From Hofstenia miamia (lineage: Eukaryota; Xenacoelomorpha; Acoela; Hofsteniidae), in NCBI GenBank assembly GCA_900660155.1, contig CABFPE010000429.1:583041-604225 (forward strand): a stretch of DNA of 21,185 nucleotides, written 5' to 3'. The notes below the pieces were generated by a model. That model saw only the letters and a program-made list of their open reading frames with translations. It did not search any database and was not told where the DNA came from. Position numbers and translations under genes: made by a program. Below, one piece after another: positions 9,539 through 17,053 of the stretch (position 1 is its first letter; each line of letters opens with the position of its first letter).

Positions 9539-10229
9539 AGGGTCATACACGATCAAACTTGTGCGTCAAACTTAATTGCTCTGTAAACAACTAACCGCAA
9601 GTTGGAAGGTCAGTGAGGTGATACACGATCTAACTTGTGTGTTAAACTTGCGTTTTTATAAAATTTTCTATTAAAAAATCAGTAATATACACAAGTCAGT
9701 TCTAATTTTTAAAAGGTTTGTGAATTTACCTGATCAGAAATATTTTTACCATGATAGTATTATATAAAACAGCAAATTGTTGCCACTTAAAAATTTTTCA
9801 CCACAGGTCGCACATTTTTATCAATACTGTTATGCAATCTGTAAATAATTTATAATGTTCATATTTAAAGTTATTTCCTTTATGGTACACTACATAAGTG
9901 TTATAGTTAGTTTAAGCTGAGAATGGATTTCAAACAATTCTAGTGACAAAAGTTATAGAAGTAAACAAAACAAATGGTTAATTGATTTTATTAACTGCGC
10001 GATAGCGAGAGAAAGTGTAGCACACTTGTTTGAAGGGGTGATACACTATCAAACATAGTTACCCGACGCACTTGTTTGACGAGAAAATCAAAAGCGATTA
10101 GGTCGCTGAAATCACGTTGGACGACAAACTTGAAGGAGTGATACACGTTCAAACCTATCGTTGATTTGTGTGCCGAGCAGATATCTAATTAAGCTTGGCA
10201 CACAAATTTAACCGTGTATCACCCCCTTA
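9539..10229. repeat. Fold-back repeat cluster (GTGATACAC family), MITE-like
   Basis: At least five copies of one motif lie in this stretch. Four run forward: GGTCATACACGATCAAACTT at 9541, GGTGATACACGATCTAACTT at 9618, GGTGATACACTATCAAACAT at 10038, and AGTGATACACGTTCAAACCT at 10137. Each is followed by a variant of TTGTGTG or CAAACTTG. The fifth is inverted at the right end (10193-10229, ending GTGTATCACCCCC). The outermost copies face each other, as terminal inverted repeats of a non-autonomous DNA transposon would. AACTTGAAGG-type sequence just before two internal copies suggests head-to-tail repeats or nested copies. There is no open frame of note. The superfamily cannot be assigned. Confidence 0.65.
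10134..10229. repeat. Inner fold-back hairpin of the GTGATACAC cluster
   Basis: The fourth forward copy and the terminal inverted copy form a compact palindrome of about 95 bases. The left arm is GGAGTGATACACG ... TTTGTGTGCCGAGC. The right arm, reverse complemented, is GGGGTGATACACGG ... TTTGTGTGCCAAGC. A central AT-rich loop of about 20 bases separates them. This could be a minimal MITE nested at the end of the cluster, or the true 3' terminus of the whole element. Confidence 0.6.
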
Positions 10230-10451
10230 AAACTTAATGCATTTAGTGAGAGAGCAGAAAATACGGCGCATAGATATTAATCTTGTTTACGGATATTCGT
10301 AAACATAAAATTCAGAATTAATTTGCATGATGGGTGTTCGTTACCTTAAATTTGGAAATGTAAGAATGGGGACTTCATTCACAGGTAAACTTCTACATAC
10401 AATTGATGAAACAAACATCTCTTGGATCGGATCTTTTTGCGAAATGGAATA

Positions 10452-10670
10452 CAGTAAAATCTCTCTATAACGTACCTCGCTATAACGTAATTTTCACTAT
10501 AACGTACTTTTTATTTAAGCTCTTGAAAATGTCCTAAAAATTAATACTTAAAATTTCACTATAACGTACTTTATTCGCTATAACGTACTTCTTCGCTCTA
10601 AATTACCCTCAATTTGGTCCCCTCAATCACAAATATGGCAAATTACCATTCCCTATAACGTACCTGCTAT
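10452..10670 (+). mobile_element. Pogo/Tigger-like transposon 5' end with CTATAACGTA iterons
   Basis: The sequence CAGTAAAATCTC starts right after a TA dinucleotide (10450-10451), the target of pogo/Tc1-type elements. It is followed by six copies of CTATAACGTA at 10465, 10480, 10497, 10559, 10578 and 10653. This CAGTA...CTATAACG pattern with tandem TATAACG units is the known terminal design of pogo/Tigger-like families in many animals. No inverse copy (CGTTATAG...TACTG) was found downstream, so the 3' end is missing or lies outside what survives. Confidence 0.7.
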
Positions 10671-11214
10671 TTTAATAGATGAAAGTTTTTGATTGATAAA
10701 TTAAAATAAAAGGTTGCTACCAAAACGCAGATAATTAGCAGATCACAGAGTAAGAAGGGTAGTATAGCGCTTATTTACAGCAGCTGATATGTGAAACAAA
10801 TACGGTAGAAATATAGCCTAATTCATGGCTCATAGCATATTGCCATAAATAATCGATACTGATACCTCGATGTGTTAAATAGAGATAGGAAAGAGCTTAG
10901 TTTTTTTTAAGAAGTGAGAGATCTCGTCACATTACATCTTAGTGCTACAATAATCCTTTCGCGCACAACGATAGCCGATTTAGTCTATATGACCAATCAG
11001 AAGCGTTTGTGGCCCGTCTTTGTATACATAAGTATAGCTGATTGCAATCACTGTTGCAGTTGATCTATCACATCTCAAATGAAACGCAAATCAAATCTTT
11101 GCACGTAGTTACTTTGTTTCAAGTCTTCTTAAAAGCCTTTGCCTTGTTTACATACTTCAAAATGAATATATTTTCATTGATTCGGCTCTATCATGATGAA
11201 GAACACAGTATAAT
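10671..11214 (+). mobile_element. Probable internal 5' region of the pogo-like element
   Basis: This follows the iteron-rich end without a visible boundary. It includes a patch near 11000 (GACCAATCAGAAGCGTTTGT) of the kind seen in the leader of pogo-like elements. Near 11079 a short frame reads MKRKSNL and then stops, which resembles the usual start of a pogo transposase but is too short to prove it. No CENP-B-type DNA-binding or DDE block survives. The 11042-11248 plus open frame shows no family similarity. Confidence 0.35.
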
Positions 11215-11358
11215 GTTAGGTTTAAAGTTTGGGGTAAGATTAGGGTAAGGGTACAATTTATCTTAAAGTTAGTTTTGTATTCAGGGGTAGGTCTTAAGTT
11301 AGGGATATAGTTAGAGCTAAGCTTGGAGTTAGGGTTATGGTTTAGGTTAGGGTGGAAG
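11215..11358 (+). repeat. Degenerate TTAGGG-like simple repeat
   Basis: About 140 bases rich in GTTAGGG-type units. They include four exact TTAGGG hexamers and variants such as GGGTAAG, GTTAGTT, GTTAGAG and GGTTTAGG. The spacing is irregular. It resembles an old interstitial telomere-like tract or a decayed minisatellite. The G-rich strand is the plus strand. Confidence 0.6.
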
Positions 11359-11475
11359 ATAATGGAAAAGTACCAAAAATTTTAAATTCAAAAATAACAA
11401 AAATTATTTATTTAAAATTTTGCAAAATTTATTATTTTATTGAAATAAATTGTTATATGCATTTATGACTAACTC

Positions 11476-11506
11476 TGTCTAATAAGTAGGGACGATATTT
11501 TATGCT
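11476..11506 (+). repeat. hAT terminal inverted repeat, left
   Basis: A 31-base sequence starting TGTCTAATAAGTAGGGACGA and ending ATTTTATGCT. It matches the reverse complement of the right repeat at 27 of 31 positions. Confidence 0.85.
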
Positions 11507-11546
11507 ATATTAATTCCATGTTTTATGGAATTATGCTTTATTATGC
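11500..11546 (+). repeat. Left subterminal TTATGC motifs and hairpin of the hAT element
   Basis: Three TTATGC motifs lie at 11500, 11531 and 11541. A perfect 8-base inverted repeat (AATTCCAT / ATGGAATT, 5-base loop, 11512-11532) lies among them. Clustered short subterminal motifs are typical transposase-binding sites in hAT elements. The binding role is inferred. Confidence 0.45.
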
Positions 11547-11599
11547 TCTATCAAATATAACAAAAAACATTTATTAATAGACAATGTATTTACTAGGAA

Positions 11600-11902
11600 C
11601 TTCCAGAAGTTGATCTTCAAGAACTAGAGGTTTCTCAGTTATCAGCAATTTCAGTTTTATGATTGCAAATGAATTGCAATATTTTTTCAAAATTTGGGAC
11701 ATAGTATTTTACAGCTGATAACCAAGATCCCCACCGTGTTACTACTGGCTACTGGCTCAGACGCAAGGGGAATTTCAGGACTGGTTAAATATTGTCCGCG
11801 AGTGGGAGCTTTACGGAATACTTGTTTTGTTATTGCTACAAGATCATTTAATTCTGAATATTTTTCCATGACCTTTTCCCGCAACACAATTCATGTTGTG
11901 GG
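11600..11902 (-). pseudogene. hAT transposase, third piece (catalytic domain, truncated)
   Basis: Minus-strand sequence resuming the hAT transposase past the LTR insertion. Blocks in order are EKVMEKYSELNDLVAITKQV, FRKAPTRGQYL, EIPLASEPV and then, after a one-base frame change near 11745, TRWGSWLSAVKYYVPNFEKI. These match the CGGBP1-like hAT family (typically LKYxDVNDLISxxKKVFLKAPSR ... LPPKPxxTRWGTWLxAVxYYxxxF). The reading fades out near 11600 in several stops. About the last 150 residues of a normal protein, including the dimerisation part, are absent before the left terminal repeat, so the element was already internally shortened. The plus frame 11694-11921 is a shadow. Confidence 0.8.
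11898..11902. repeat. Target site duplication GTGGG, left copy
   Basis: GTGGG directly precedes the left LTR and is repeated at 12752-12756 directly after the right LTR. Five bases is the usual duplication length for Ty3/Gypsy insertion. Confidence 0.85.
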
Positions 11903-12138
11903 TGTAGAATCAGTGGGTTGACTATAGTGTGAACTTAATGTCAAGGCCGAAGGTTGCTTAGGTGAACATTAACTAGAACAACCCCGATTCTAACTAATTG
12001 AGGGTAAGCAAGAGTAACTGTTGTTCTATTTACATTAAAAACTAATCACCTTATATACAATTTAGCTATTAACATTTACAAACAGAAGAAAACACTAGAC
12101 TGGCCGATAAATAAAAACGAGCACCGATCGATGTTACA
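11903..12138 (-). repeat. LTR, left copy (3' LTR on the minus strand)
   Basis: 236 bases. On the plus strand it starts TGTAGAATCAGTGGGTTGAC and ends GATGTTACA. The minus-strand reading starts TGTAACATC and ends GATTCTACA, with TG/CA termini. Confidence 0.85.
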
Positions 12139-12540
12139 TGCTGCCCCAGGCCAGACTAACTGTTTTCTTTGCATCTTCTAGAGTATAGAACGTTTGGAGA
12201 ACATGTCCGCAAATTGCGTTACTAGAGATCCCACGATGTCACCGTCCCAACTTGACAGCTCTTTGTTCAAATCATGTAAACTAGGAGCAGCGCTTATTCT
12301 GACTTGCTTTGGTTTGGATTCATTTTACAGAGGCATCAGGTTGACAACTGTTGAATACCAAGAGAAAACCATATAGTGAATTCCAAAGGCATAAAAGATC
12401 GAAACAAAATAAGAACAACAAGTAACAAGACGAGTTAAGAACCACCTTTAGGCGTTGCGGCGTTGGCTCTCCTTCCGAATGAATTTGGCAGCGGATCACG
12501 AGGAAATTCTTCCTAACTTGATCACCGTTCAGGATAACGA

Positions 12541-12751
12541 TGTAGAATCAGTGGGTTGACTATAGAGTGAACTATACCAGAGAACTTAATGTCAAGACAG
12601 AAGGTTGCTTAGGTGAACATTAACTAGATCAACCCTGATTCTAACTAATTCCAAGTAAGCAAGAGTAAGTGTTGTTCTATTTACATATTTACAAACAGGA
12701 GAAAACACTAGACTGGCCGATAAATAACAACCAGCACCGACTGATGTTACA
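12541..12751 (-). repeat. LTR, right copy (5' LTR on the minus strand)
   Basis: 211 bases, sharing both termini and most of its interior with the left copy. I could not assign the sequence after it on the minus strand to a known primer-binding tRNA. Confidence 0.85.
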
Positions 12752-13013
12752 GTGGGTAACACAGATAACGTGAACCATTTTTGGTATAAATATTGAGAGT
12801 GATCCAACTGTTTTGAGCATGTAACTAGCACCGTCAGTTATGCATGCTACAACATTGTCATAATCTAGATCGATTTTTTGCAAACTAGTGTACAAAACGT
12901 GCAACGGTAGAACTATTAGTTAGTTCAAGGAAAGCCACGTTAGCCAAATAACACGTCTCTTCTCACAAAATTCCAACACCAAAATTAGCCACAAACCACC
13001 CAGAGAAATCAGT
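12752..13013 (-). pseudogene. hAT transposase, second piece (DDE core)
   Basis: The middle of the hAT transposase, between the LINE (right) and the LTR element (left). Reading the minus strand: TDFSGWFVANFGVGIL, a TGA, then EETCYLANVAFLELTNSS and TVARF. A one-base frame change near 12901 follows, then HVLYTSLQKIDLDYDNVVAC, ITDGASYMLKTVGSLSIF and IPKMVHVICVTH. The ITDGASYM and PKMxHVxCxxH blocks are hallmarks of CGGBP1-like hAT proteins (family form FLTDGAPYM ... YPNLIHVTCLAH). The aspartate in TDGASYM is at the usual catalytic position. The first five bases (12752-12756) are the target duplication of the LTR insertion. One stop and one frame change, so not functional. Confidence 0.85.
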
Positions 13014-13060
13014 ATAGTTGGTAATTTGTATACTATTGTATTAATTTTTAGAATGTTAAA

Positions 13061-14155
13061 GTGAACATACTGCGTTATATTCTTTACTTTACAAGTGAAT
13101 TAAGAAGATATTGCTTAACGTTATTTATTTACATCTCCAAAATTGATACACAAATTTCCATAAAAAAAGATAGCATTACAAACCTATTGGATAGTCTTTC
13201 TGATAAAATCGTTGAATCCTATAATAGTAAATCCGTGATGAAGGTTTGATTTAAGGATAAACTTCTCAATTTAATTCCTAATGCAATGTAATTATTGAAG
13301 ACATTTTAGAAAAGCAGAATAAAACCTCCATTCCATCCTCTACGAAATCTATAATGTATGCCAAAGATGTAGACCATAAATTATATGCCAATATAATGAA
13401 ATTTAACATAACTAAGGTAGATACAATACCTGTAAAAATTGGAGAAGACCGTCCTCATATAGCCAAAGTAAAAAAATTAGAAAATGAGCTAATTAAGACT
13501 TTACCAAAAGCCTGAACACCATTACATAGCGGAAATGTACTTTTCCGATTTCCAAAGGGAAAGGAAATTAAACCCATGATTGACACCTTACAAAAAATTG
13601 GGTACAAGCCTAACCATTAGAGAAAATTATTACTTAGCTTAGCTATATCATATATTCCGAGCGTCTATGGTAAACCAGATAATAAGAAATTCCTTAGAGA
13701 TTTTGTACGTCAAAATCCAAAAATTATCAATGAAAATTCTCAATTTTCGCTTTTGTATTCACAAAAAGTGAAATCAGGTGACTATGTTGCTGTAATTTCA
13801 GTTGGTTCAACTGAACGTGAAACACTGCAGAAAGAAATATTGTTAAATTCTGTAATAAATTAGTAGTAGTGAAAGATGTGAGAAAACCTCGATAATGTAC
13901 GCAATGTTTACTATTTGGTCATTCTAGATAAAATTGTAAAGATATAAACATCAGTTGCATTAAATATGGAGGAAATCACCTTTAATCAATGAAATGCATA
14001 AATTGCGAAAATTCTTTGATAGAAAATATTCGCAACAATTGTAGCAATCACAATGCCATACCTAATAAATGCCCACTTTATAAAGAACAATGCCGTTTGT
14101 TATTTTCAAAGATTGATTGGGGTAATTACCCTCAAATTGCAAATTTAGACAATTG
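13061..14155 (+). pseudogene. LINE ORF1 (nucleic-acid-binding, CCHC knuckles), decayed
   Basis: The ORF1-type protein of the LINE, read over shifting frames. An N-terminal part contains KKDSITNLLDSLSDKIVES, and a middle part MYAKDVDHKLYANIMKFNIT, KVDTIPVKIGEDRPHIAKV and NVLFRFPKGKEIKPMIDTL. It continues with SVYGKPDNKKFLRDFVRQNP, SGDYVAVISVGSTERETLQK and VVKDVRKPR. The zinc-knuckle part at 13896-14013 gives CTQCLLFGHSR then NC, followed by SCIKYGGNH and KCINCEN, and ends near NKCPLYKEQCR. Such proteins bind the element RNA and escort it for reintegration. Several in-frame stops and at least two frame changes are present. Confidence 0.7.
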
Positions 14156-14172
14156 ACTAGGCAATGATAGTT

Positions 14173-14790
14173 TACCTAAGTTTATGCTCATCAATGCAAG
14201 GTCTATAATGCGATATCTTAAAGGTGGTATTTCAACTGCATTGGGACAATATTTGGAAGATTTGAATGTTGAAATCTGTTTAATAACTGAAACACATATT
14301 CGTCCAAATCACCCTGTCCAATATATTGCAATTACAAGTTATGAACATCGCCGATGAGATAGAGACATTAGTTATTGTCGAAAAACTCAATATAAGAAAT
14401 TACACAGAGGCGGTGGAGTCATTGTTTACGTTCGTAAATGTTTTGGCAGTGAAATAATTGGTATGGGAGAAAATGAATCGTTATGGGTTATGGTTCAGAA
14501 ACAATCCCCCAGGTGGCAATACACAAATTTTGAAGTATTTATCACAATCTTGTAATGAATTCCAAAAGATCTATAGCAATGTTCCTGTCATAATCGGTGG
14601 AGATACGAATAGGTTGGATCTAGATTTTTATTAAGTGAAACGGATCTAGTTATTTTGGATAGGCCTCCAAGTCGGGATAATGTTAAACTAGACCTTTTAC
14701 TGAGTACACACTCTCATCTACTTGCAGAAGTTATGAGCATAGAAATTAATATCAAATCAGATCATAAGGCCTTATTACTTACTCCAAGGA
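14173..14790 (+). pseudogene. LINE ORF2, endonuclease domain, decayed
   Basis: An apurinic/apyrimidinic-type endonuclease that nicks target DNA for target-primed reverse transcription. Visible blocks are KFMLINARSIM (the N-A-R-S start motif), VEICLITETHI (the E-T-x metal-binding block), GGGVIVYVRK, PVIIGGDTNRL (the GDFN-like block) and IKSDHKALLL (the SDH motif near 14757-14770). The order and spacing are right for a LINE endonuclease. Stops and frame changes interrupt it, for example between the YITSYEHRR-like part and the GGGV block. Confidence 0.75.
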
Positions 14791-14929
14791 AACGATAGCC
14801 GGCTATAGGTACAAAGAGATGTTTTCGAGATTTAAGCAGAAAATATCACAATGAATTTACTAAAAGAATGCATGTAGAAGACTTTACAAGATTCACAATT
14901 GATGCTGAAAATGTTGATGAGAACATTGT

Positions 14930-15495
14930 AGGAAAATGACCAGTGGATCTAATGGAATTCCATATTGGATATATAGAAATTATTGGGATCTGATATCGCC
15001 ACTTTATCACATACTTTGGAATAATTCTATAAGTGCTGGCGTATTTCCTTCATGTTATAAGTTGGCAAACATATGTCCTTTACCTAAAGTAAAAATAGCA
15101 AGACTTTCAAATGAAATTTGCGGAATTAGCATTGCTTCACTGTCAACTAGATTTTTTGAAACCATCATACATAAAACGTATATTTCTCTTGCAATATTAA
15201 TGAAAGGTGACATTTATCAATTTGAATATAGCAATTTCATTGAATCTACACATATTTGCTCTTGGTTATATTCTTTTACAAAAGATCATTCACAGCAAAT
15301 TACTATTCAAAGGAAAGTCATGTCATCCAATTCTACTTTCATTGGCATCCTCACAAGGAACTGTAGTGGACCAAATGTTTATTCCATTTTTAGTGACTCG
15401 CTACGCTCTTCTGAACCAGAATGTAGCATATTGAAATATTCAGATGATTCAACTATTGTAGCTCCATGCTTTAAAATGCCCAATCTGCATTGAAG
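14930..15495 (+). pseudogene. LINE ORF2, reverse transcriptase domain, decayed
   Basis: The polymerase part of ORF2. The 185-codon open frame from 14936 contains SGSNGIPYWIYRNYWDLISP (family form GxDxIPYWxxK), LYHILWNNSISAGVFPSCYK, LANICPLPKV, ISIASLSTRFFETIIHKTY (family RPISITSxLSKxxE) and, in the same frame after a shift, GPNVYSIFSDSLRSSEPECS. The catalytic box reads KYSDDSTIVAP, corresponding to YADDTTIV, so both aspartates are kept. The LASSQGTVV block sits in a neighbouring frame (open frame 15207-15434), which proves a frame shift inside the domain. The motif set resembles CR1/L2-type enzymes. Confidence 0.8.
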
Positions 15496-16170
15496 AAAAC
15501 AGAAACATCTATAAATTTGTAGGCAGAAAGATTCAATTTAAAAATAAATTATACCAATACTAAATTGATGAAATTCTCTCTTAGTAAAAACAATGAATGC
15601 TTTTGTGATGAAATGCAATCTTGTTATTCTACATGTGAGCATACATCTATTATCTATTTTGGGTATTATATTTCAAGATAACATTAAATTTAATAAACAT
15701 TGCAAACAACTTCTAGCAAGACTCAATGGCTAAACTTATGTTCTTAGGGACTTAAAGTCCAACAACTACAGCCTTATGGAAAGAACAAGAATCTTTAAAG
15801 CAGCATTAGTAGTTAGCAAAGTAAGGTATGGAATTTCAATATATGGTGCAGAGTCACCAGTACTAAAAAGAATAAACAGGTTTTTCTGCAGACGCTATGA
15901 TGCCAGGTATTGTGAAAATTTATATGACGCCTTCCAGATGAGAAAAAGACGACATGAGACTGGCTAGGAATATTATTAATAATCCAATGCATCCTATCTA
16001 TGCATACATATTTTTCAAAGAACATGAATGGTACTCATCGCGTTCTAAGAGAAACTACTAAATATCAAATGCCTTTAATTTAAACAGAAATATTCAAAAA
16101 TGTGTTTGCACCTAGAGTAATGAAAGGGATTTTATTGTAAATTTTTAAAGACATGTGCTAATACTAGGCG
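15496..16170 (+). pseudogene. LINE ORF2, C-terminal part, decayed
   Basis: Sequence after the polymerase core still reads as the ORF2 tail in patches. Examples are NTKLMKFSLSKNNECF (shifted), KHCKQLLARLNG near 15697-15730, and the open frame at 15776-15967 with RTRIFKAALVVSKVRYGISI and YGAESPVLKRINRFFCRRYD. The latter matches the family's conserved connection region (a YGxxxW-like block followed by basic residues). The antisense frame 15813-16025 is a shadow. Confidence 0.6.
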
Positions 16171-16328
16171 ACTTAATGGGGTTGCTAAGAAAACTGAAAA
16201 ATATTTATAATCAGTGTTGGTCAGTATGAACTTACCCAAAATTTATAATTGATATTATTGTATAACTTGAAGTACAACGTGTACTTAACTAGTGGATACT
16301 AAAAATGTTTCAATTTAATTTAATTTAA
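16171..16328 (+). repeat. LINE 3' end with (AATTT)n tail
   Basis: Untranslated tail with a short near-palindrome (GTACAACGTGTAC, near 16272) and a terminal run of about three AATTT units at 16312-16329, immediately before hAT sequence resumes. Short tandem repeats instead of poly-A are typical of CR1/L2-like LINEs. Confidence 0.6.
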
Positions 16329-16768
16329 TCAAAGGAAATCCACACATTTTTATTTAAGAGTTTTTTCTTAATATTAATTATCTTCTATTCATACATGTCA
16401 TTACCCAATTTTCTTGTGCATGTTACAGAGACAGTTTATTTATGATGCTTAAGCAATAATTGTTGCCTGTTTGGGTATTCAAATTTTTGCAGTGTTACAT
16501 ACATTTCAAGAAAGAGCTCAGTAACTTCTTTTGCCAAAGTCATGGTCTCGGATACCGTAGGAATAATGGTTTGTTGTCCTGTTTCCTCATTTAATTTTGC
16601 TCTATGCTTCTTGCTTTCAATATTATTCTTAACCATTGAACGTTTTTTTATAATCTACTGTAGCCCCGCAAATTAGCAAAGCATGACACTTCCATCGTCA
16701 GTAAAACATTTGAATTCATGATATAAACTTCTAATTTTAGTTGAATCGCCTTTAGATAAAGGAGGCAT
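16328..16768 (-). pseudogene. hAT transposase, first piece (N-terminus, zinc finger)
   Basis: The N-terminal piece, on the minus strand. I place the start at the ATG at 16768: the peptide begins MPPLSKGDSTKIRSLYHEF and continues KCFTDDGSVMLC, the family's BED-like finger start (family FSTDGTVLFCxVC). A frame change and stops follow within the finger, then SMVKNNIESKKHRAKLNEET, with the histidine in KKHR at the finger's expected HxxxxxH position, and GQQTIIPTVSETMTLAKEV. Past one TAA it reads TVSVTCTRKLGNDMYE and INIKKKLLNKNVWISFD, the block just before the first catalytic aspartate (family WISVDETTD). The LINE interrupts right there. Decayed but clearly this family. Confidence 0.8.
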
Positions 16769-17019
16769 ATTATTGATTGAATATAAGTGGTGTGTATGCA
16801 ATATAACACAAAAGATGAATTTAAGTGGGTAAATTTACGATTGGATAAAACAAAAAATATCCAAGCATGGCACGTTAAGGCTTTGCAAAAATTCCACATC
16901 ATCATTGTATTTAAGTTGATGTTTTACCACTTTACCGCTAATTTATGCCTTCATGATAAATTATTATGCTAATTCTATAACACTAGCATATTATGCCTTT
17001 TAATGCTATTTATGCTTCA
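16769..17019 (-). mobile_element. 5' untranslated and subterminal part of the hAT element
   Basis: Between the transposase ATG and the right terminal repeat. It holds four TTATGC motifs (16943, 16964, 16991, 17010), with a fifth in inverse orientation at 17021 inside the terminal repeat. These match the motifs at the left end and are candidate transposase-binding sites. The plus-strand frame 16787-16972 and the minus frame 16648-16905 overlap here, but neither shows family motifs outside the transposase piece. Confidence 0.5.
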
Positions 17020-17050
17020 AGCATAAAATGTCGTCCGTACTAATAAGACA
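17020..17050 (-). repeat. hAT terminal inverted repeat, right
   Basis: Reverse complement starts TGTCTTATTAGTACGGACGA and ends ATTTTATGCT. Mate of 11476-11506. If the element actually begins CAATGTCT, as many hAT ends do, it would extend to 17053. Confidence 0.85.
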
Positions 17051-17053
17051 TTG

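Larger units (their letters stand above)
11903..12751 (-). mobile_element. Short Ty3/Gypsy-type LTR element, broken
   Basis: A fossil LTR retroelement with two direct repeats (11903-12138 and 12541-12751) around an internal stretch of only about 400 bases. Both repeats start TG and end CA, and the unit is flanked by a 5-bp GTGGG duplication. Orientation is taken as minus. On that strand the right repeat would be the 5' LTR, and a purine-rich CTGGGGCAGCA lies right before the left repeat, like a polypurine tract. I see no recognisable gag or pol domain in the internal part. It is broken or was always non-autonomous. The two LTRs differ at very roughly 7-8% of aligned positions plus length differences, so the insertion is old, but younger than the hAT copy it landed in. 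Confidence 0.85.
13014..16328 (+). mobile_element. Non-LTR retrotransposon (LINE, CR1/L2-like), near full length, decayed
   Basis: A 3.3-kb LINE in plus orientation, inserted into the hAT element in the antiparallel direction. It carries an ORF1-type region with zinc knuckles, an apurinic-type endonuclease, a reverse transcriptase, and a 3' end of (AATTT)n repeats instead of a poly-A tail, as in CR1/L2-type elements. Boundaries come from where the hAT protein reading stops and resumes: the hAT peptide NKNVWISFD breaks on the right and TDFSGWFVAN resumes on the left. A target duplication is not obvious. Numerous stops and frame changes exist in both ORFs, so it is dead. Clade placement beyond the Jockey/CR1/L2 group would need a tree. 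Confidence 0.85.
11473..17053 (-). mobile_element. hAT transposon (CGGBP1-like lineage), split by two insertions
   Basis: An old hAT-superfamily DNA transposon whose transposase is on the minus strand. Terminal inverted repeats lie at 11476-11506 and 17020-17050. Three transposase pieces (16328-16768, 12752-13013, 11600-11902) lie in the expected order. A LINE separates the first two and a Ty3/Gypsy LTR element the last two. Without these insertions about 1.4 kb remains. That is short for an autonomous hAT element and agrees with the missing transposase C-terminus. No clear 8-bp target duplication is visible (ATGACTAA against CAAATTTA), so the insertion is old or the exact ends have drifted. 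Stops and frame changes in all three pieces show it is inactive. Confidence 0.8.

Noticed and set aside
11694-11921. Plus-strand 75-codon frame
   Set aside because: Shadow of the hAT transposase piece that reads clearly on the minus strand, and its end runs into the LTR.
12194-12376. Plus-strand 60-codon frame inside the LTR element
   Set aside because: The element reads on the minus strand, and this peptide shows no gag or pol feature.
11903-12751. The two direct repeats read as a tandem duplication of host DNA
   Set aside because: TG/CA ends, a purine-rich tract next to one copy and the 5-bp duplication at the outer edges fit an LTR pair much better.
12592-12831. Minus-strand 79-codon frame crossing the right LTR edge
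   Set aside because: Half lies in LTR sequence and half out of frame with the hAT piece. A chance frame.
16787-16972. Plus-strand frame that looks fairly protein-like (DEFKWVNLRLDKTKN)
   Set aside because: It lies in the hAT 5' untranslated region, on the opposite strand to the transposase, and matches no hAT feature. Probably chance.
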